Shown here piece by piece: positions 60,809-64,000 of a stretch of 64,000 bases of DNA (its first letter is position 1; each line of letters opens with the position of its first letter). The position numbers were made by a program, and so were the translations under genes. Source of the stretch: an uncultured Lachnospiraceae bacterium (GTDB lineage: Bacteria > Bacillota > Clostridia > Lachnospirales > Lachnospiraceae); assembly GCA_902781655.1 (NCBI GenBank), contig CACZJZ010000013.1, positions 17,363 through 81,362 on the forward strand. The letters are read 5' to 3'. The notes under the pieces are model-generated. The model made no database searches. It saw only the letters and a program-made list of their open reading frames with translations, and was not told the origin of the DNA.

Positions 60809-61522
60809 TCACTTCGTGCATTCCGCCACGAACCATTTCTTCCCCTGCGGGCAGCACAGGTTCAGAACCGGCGCCTCGGCCTGCGTCTTCTGCTTTCCCG
60901 GCTCCGTTCCTGCTGGTATCTCATCCGCCGAGTACACCGCGCTGACCTGATATACAGCCCGGTTTCCATACACATCCGTGAAGTATACCTTGTCTCCCTC
61001 GCTCACCTCCGGCAGCCGCCCGAGCAGGCTGTCCCGGTTCTCGCTCACGATGGCCCAGGCATCATTTTTCACTGTAATCTGTATGAGACAGGCCATATAG
61101 TCGTAGGCAGCCCATGGCGCGCCGACCGCTGTTCTGCACCCTATGGATGGAATCTCCACAATTCCCGCGCAGTCCACATCATCAATCGAGACGACGGGAA
61201 AACTCCAGCCATTCTGTAGAAATACCGCGTTGCCTGCACCTGATGTGCTCTCCGCTCCGGCCCCCGCCGCGCTCTGCCGGTCTTTCCCCGACACCGCCGT
61301 CGTCTCGCTCTGCCTGTCTTCCTGAGCCTCAGTCTCCGCCGGCGCCTCCGTATACCCCGGGATTTCCTCTCCGAGCTTTTTCAGCACCGCCTCCTGCCGG
61401 GCAGCCGTCTCCTGGTCATAAACCTTTCGTTCCCGGAGGAGATACGCTCCGCCAGCCATCAAAATAAATCCCACAAAAATGAGCAGGAATCGGATTCCTG
61501 CCCATACTCTCTTTTTCTTCAA
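60809..61522 (-). CDS. Sortase-like membrane protein lacking key catalytic residues
   Basis: About 237 residues: a membrane helix (FLLIFVGFILMAGGAYLL), a Glu/Ala/Ser-rich linker, then a domain resembling sortases by order of segments (IVEIPSIGCRTAV, AWAIVSENRDSLLGRL, GDKVYF, VLNLCCPQGKKWFVAE). Where active sortases have GHRD, this protein has SENRD, so the catalytic His is Asn (about N162). The TLxTC site reads LNLCC (C223/C224), and the following Arg is Lys. The start is uncertain: TTG at 61522 with AGAGGG seven bases upstream is preferred, since the open frame beyond overlaps the pilin gene. Last gene of the pilus locus; scaffold or accessory role is inferred. Confidence 0.65.
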   Translation of the reverse strand: MKKKRVWAGIRFLLIFVGFILMAGGAYLLRERKVYDQETAARQEAVLKKLGEEIPGYTEAPAETEAQEDRQSETTAVSGKDRQSAAGAGAESTSGAGNAVFLQNGWSFPVVSIDDVDCAGIVEIPSIGCRTAVGAPWAAYDYMACLIQITVKNDAWAIVSENRDSLLGRLPEVSEGDKVYFTDVYGNRAVYQVSAVYSADEIPAGTEPGKQKTQAEAPVLNLCCPQGKKWFVAECTK

Positions 61523-61593
61523 GCAACTGCCCTCTGCTCTCTTCCCGACCTCAGCCGCGCTGCACGATTGATAACACGCCCGGCGCGCCTCTC

Positions 61594-62775
61594 CTACTTT
61601 CTCTTCTTCATCCCGACCGCGCCCCACAGTGCGAGTACGCTGCCCGCCGCAATGCAGATCACAAGCCAGAGATTCATGCTGGAGTCATCGCCCGTCCGAA
61701 TGCGGTTGAACGCACGTCTTGAGCCAAGAACCGAACCGCCTGACGAATCAGTTTCTCCCGGGGTGCGCCGCGATCCGAGCACCTCTCCGTTGTTTCCATT
61801 GCCTTCTGTCGAATCCGTCGGATTGGACGGCGGCGTTTCCTCCGTCTTGCCCGGATTCTCAGGCTTCCCCGGCTTCCGGTTCGTCAGCGAGAACCATGTG
61901 TATGGATTGCCCTGTCCGTCCGTCCCATGACTGGTGCTGATCGAGACCTGGTAGCTCGTCCCGTCCGCATTCACCGCCGTCCCGTTCTCCGCAACCTGGA
62001 ACTCCGCGTCGGTCCGGTCTGACCATGCCGCCGACCAGTGATTGTCCTCTGACAGCGTATACGTCTGCGCCTCCTTCCAGTCGCCGTAGGATCCATCGCC
62101 CTGCAGATCGCGCCGATACACCGTCACCGAGATTGCCGTGGGCCGTCCCTCCCCCGCGTCATTCAGCCAGTATTTCACCACCGTGTATCCGTGCGGCTTT
62201 TTCTCCTCAGGAACCGTCTCCGTGCTGAATTTCGCATCCGCCGTCGTGTCATACGTCCACGTCTGCCTGTCCCCGGAGGTCGGCACCGACACCACCATGG
62301 GCGAGAAGGTATACTTCTTCCGGTCGACCTGCCTGTTCGTGCCGAGCACCAGATACACGCCCGGCGTCACATTCTGGAACAGCGCCTTCCCATTCCCATC
62401 CGTCTCCGCCGACATCGCTCTGGTAAGGCGCGGCGCATATCCTGCCAGCGTCGCTGCATACTCGCTCCACCTGCCCGACCCCAGATCGATTTTCTTCGCA
62501 TCCCCGAGGTCCACATTCAGCTTCGAAAGCTCCTCCGTCGGCACGAATGCCGCGCCGCCCCTGTCAAACTTCCCGATCTGATAGATTTGGAACGCGAACC
62601 CAGCGCCTGCGTCCATTTTGACCGTGAGCGATCCCTTCCTGTTCTGATCCACATCCGTATACGCGTACGCCGGACGCGCCGGCGTCAAAATACACAATAC
62701 CAGCGCCACCGCAATCATCGGCAAAATCCCTGCCGCATACGATCTGACTTTATGAATCCAGAACTCTCTTCTCAT
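61594..62775 (-). CDS. Cell-wall-anchored pilin-like protein with Cna-B domain
   Basis: 393-residue secreted protein. Signal peptide AGILPMIAVALVLCILT ending PAYA. First a pilin-like domain (residues ~40-200), then a Cna-B-type isopeptide domain (VVKYWLNDAGEGRPTAISV ... DNHWSAAWSD). A Pro/Gly/Asn-rich wall-spanning segment with two VLGSRR repeats and a C-terminal anchor (LWLVICIAAGSVLALWGAV, then MKKRK) follow. The sorting signal is not LPxTG but RIRTGDDS. Start: ATG 62775 (MRREFW, after GGGGGACAG) begins just before the signal peptide. An ATG at 62904 overlapping the sortase stop has a good ribosome site but would add 43 unlikely residues. Substrate of the class C sortase upstream. Confidence 0.82.
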   Translation of the reverse strand: MRREFWIHKVRSYAAGILPMIAVALVLCILTPARPAYAYTDVDQNRKGSLTVKMDAGAGFAFQIYQIGKFDRGGAAFVPTEELSKLNVDLGDAKKIDLGSGRWSEYAATLAGYAPRLTRAMSAETDGNGKALFQNVTPGVYLVLGTNRQVDRKKYTFSPMVVSVPTSGDRQTWTYDTTADAKFSTETVPEEKKPHGYTVVKYWLNDAGEGRPTAISVTVYRRDLQGDGSYGDWKEAQTYTLSEDNHWSAAWSDRTDAEFQVAENGTAVNADGTSYQVSISTSHGTDGQGNPYTWFSLTNRKPGKPENPGKTEETPPSNPTDSTEGNGNNGEVLGSRRTPGETDSSGGSVLGSRRAFNRIRTGDDSSMNLWLVICIAAGSVLALWGAVGMKKRK

Positions 62776-62900
62776 CTTCTGTCCCCCGGCTCCACATTTC
62801 ATTTCGCAGGAACCTGTCCGTTTTCTGCTTTGCTCCGCATGATGCACCTGCAGGAGCCCGTCACACTCTGCCTTGCTCCACACCGGCGAAGCCGTCTTAG

Positions 62901-63920
62901 TCATTCCTTCTCCTCTTTTCTCCGCCGCCCGGAGAAAAGCAGGATCCACAGCGCGATCAGCGCCAGGATCGGCAGCGTCAGGAACGGCACCACATACCGC
63001 GGCTCGATCTGCACCGCGTCCGCGCTCACCGTCAGCTCCGTCTGCGCCTCATCGATCCGGTGTCCCCGCACCAGCAGCCGGTGCGTGTTGACGCCATACG
63101 GTGTGCACGTCACGAGCGTGCAGTAATCCTTGTCCGGGTCAATCGCGAGGTCCGACAGCTCATCCGGCAAAACAATTCTGATCTGGTCGACCTCGTAGGT
63201 GAGCGTCCGGCTCAGAACCTGCAGTTGGAACGTATCGCCATCCTGCAGCTGGTCGATGTCCGTGAAAAGCTTTGCCGAGGGAAGGCCGCGGTGCCCGGAG
63301 ATCACGCAGTGCGTGCCCTTCCCGCCGACCGGCAGGGACGATCCCTCGATATGCCCCACGGCGATCTCGAGCACCGCCGGGTCCGTGCCGTGATAAATCG
63401 GCAGCGAAACACCGATTTTGGGGATATTCACGTACCCCATGATGCCGGTCCCGGTGACGTTGAGTATGCTGTTGTACTCCTTCTTCTCCGCGTCGGTCAG
63501 GAGGAACCGGTCGCCGGACTTCCCGGTCAGCTTCTTATTATATGCCTGCGCTTCCTTCCATATCTGGTCGTTCTTCTCCGCCGACATATCCGCCACCTGC
63601 TCGACGTAGCCCGCGATCGCCCGCGACTGATGAAGATCATTCCACCAGTCCGAGAAACCCGGGTAGGCGAGAAGTCCCGCTCCAATCAGGACCGCCAAAA
63701 TCAGGATCGCATCGACAAGGTGTCCGCGCCGTTTCTTCTTCTGCCGTTTCCTGTCTCCGCCGCCCGGCGCAGCTGCCGCCGTATTCTGCTGGTTTGTTCT
63801 GGGTTTACTATGTTTCACCGTTTTCCTGACAGAGATACTCCCTTCACCGCCCAGAAGAATCAGGATCCTCCGGTCTCCCGGCGTTCCTGACTCTTCTCGG
63901 AGATGAAGGATGCTCTGCAT
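62901..63920 (-). CDS. Class C (pilus) sortase
   Basis: About 339 residues. Membrane helix near residues 70-95 (VDAILILAVLIGAGLLAYPG), class C sortase core with NIPKIGVSLPIYHGT and the catalytic His in VISGHRGLPSAKLF. The catalytic Cys and Arg are in TLVTCTPYGVNTHRLLVRG. A second C-terminal helix (PFLTLPILALIALWILLF) ends in a basic tail, typical of class C. It polymerises pilins by isopeptide bonds. ATG 63920 has GGAGAGAAGG in front; a GTG about 115 bases in (MKHSKPRT) is an alternative nearer the helix. Pilin gene follows. Confidence 0.92.
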   Translation of the reverse strand: MQSILHLREESGTPGDRRILILLGGEGSISVRKTVKHSKPRTNQQNTAAAAPGGGDRKRQKKKRRGHLVDAILILAVLIGAGLLAYPGFSDWWNDLHQSRAIAGYVEQVADMSAEKNDQIWKEAQAYNKKLTGKSGDRFLLTDAEKKEYNSILNVTGTGIMGYVNIPKIGVSLPIYHGTDPAVLEIAVGHIEGSSLPVGGKGTHCVISGHRGLPSAKLFTDIDQLQDGDTFQLQVLSRTLTYEVDQIRIVLPDELSDLAIDPDKDYCTLVTCTPYGVNTHRLLVRGHRIDEAQTELTVSADAVQIEPRYVVPFLTLPILALIALWILLFSGRRRKEEKE

Positions 63921-63940
63921 CCTTCTCTCCAAGATCTTCC

Positions 63941-64000
63941 TCAGGCTTCCTTATCGCTGCTCATTTTCTTTCTCATGACCAGCACCACGCCAGCCGTGAT
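63941..64000 (-). CDS. C-terminal tail of a wall-anchored surface protein (partial)
   Basis: The last 19 codons of a gene that begins outside the window: ITAGVVLVMRKKMSSDKEA then stop. A hydrophobic end followed by basic residues is the C-terminus of an LPxTG-type anchored protein, fitting a pilin subunit at the head of this sortase locus. Too short to say more. Confidence 0.6.
   Translation of the reverse strand: MTAGVVLVMRKKMSSDKEA

Overview
The window is a chromosomal segment of a GC-rich Firmicute of class Clostridia, most likely Lachnospiraceae. Evidence: the topA-codY-rpsB order, a CIRCE-controlled groESL operon, HemZ, CodY and SigH, PurO-type IMP cyclohydrolase next to a stand-alone AICAR formyltransferase, PPDK, and a pilin-sortase cluster. 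Strong GGAGG-type ribosome sites and hairpin-plus-U-tract terminators are also typical. Species cannot be named from this sequence. Almost every gene is on the minus strand; only the ABC-F ATPase, the PHP-HAD fusion, the RelB-like antitoxin and the Tim44-like membrane protein are on the plus strand.

Layout. 1-3.85 kb: rpsB (partial), codY, topA. 4.1-9.1 kb: hemZ, an MBL-fold hydrolase and relA/spoT, read from a promoter after the groEL terminator. 9.3-11.5 kb: groEL and groES under CIRCE. 11.5-16 kb: an 84-aa protein whose promoter is bracketed by two matching palindromes, then ppdK with an FMN-dependent alpha-hydroxy-acid oxidase. 16-20.4 kb: GDPD-family phosphodiesterase, HSL-type esterase, and a Na/Pi cotransporter behind a three-copy Pho-box-like array. 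20.6-24.2 kb: ABC-F ATPase and PHP-HAD fusion. 24.3-28.5 kb: polyphosphate genes ppk1 and ppx/gppA. 28.6-33.2 kb: pheA, prfA, prmC, DUF1385, rpmE. 33.4-42.3 kb: a long run from purC through the last purine steps, mscS, ispF, DUF436, cysS, mrnC and rlmB to sigH. 42.4-50.3 kb: MATE exporter, GH36 alpha-galactosidase, membrane protein, DegV, HelD-like helicase. 50.4-51.2 kb: a small integrated remnant next to tRNA-Met. 51.4-59 kb: clpB, Tim44-like protein, DUF308, engB, clpX, clpP. 59.3-64 kb: tig, then a pilus locus with a catalytically degenerate sortase-like protein, a Cna-B pilin, a class C sortase and the tail of another anchored protein.

How it fits together. Protein quality control (groESL, clpB, clpX, clpP, tig), stringent and nutritional control (relA, codY, polyphosphate enzymes, Pho-type regulation), translation (prfA, prmC, rpsB, rpmE, cysS, rlmB) and purine synthesis form an ordinary core backbone.

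The most unusual structures are not core genes. (1) A ~690-bp element lies between the tRNA-Met gene and what appears to be that tRNA's own displaced terminator; it is bounded by a copy of the tRNA 3' end and carries a RelB/DinJ antitoxin with a destroyed toxin. (2) There is a family of long, nearly perfect palindromes with covarying arms and a shared core. (3) One pilus-locus protein looks like a sortase whose catalytic His and Arg positions are replaced. (4) Twin operators bracket the promoter of a small orphan gene. No CRISPR array, rRNA operon or intact transposase was seen.
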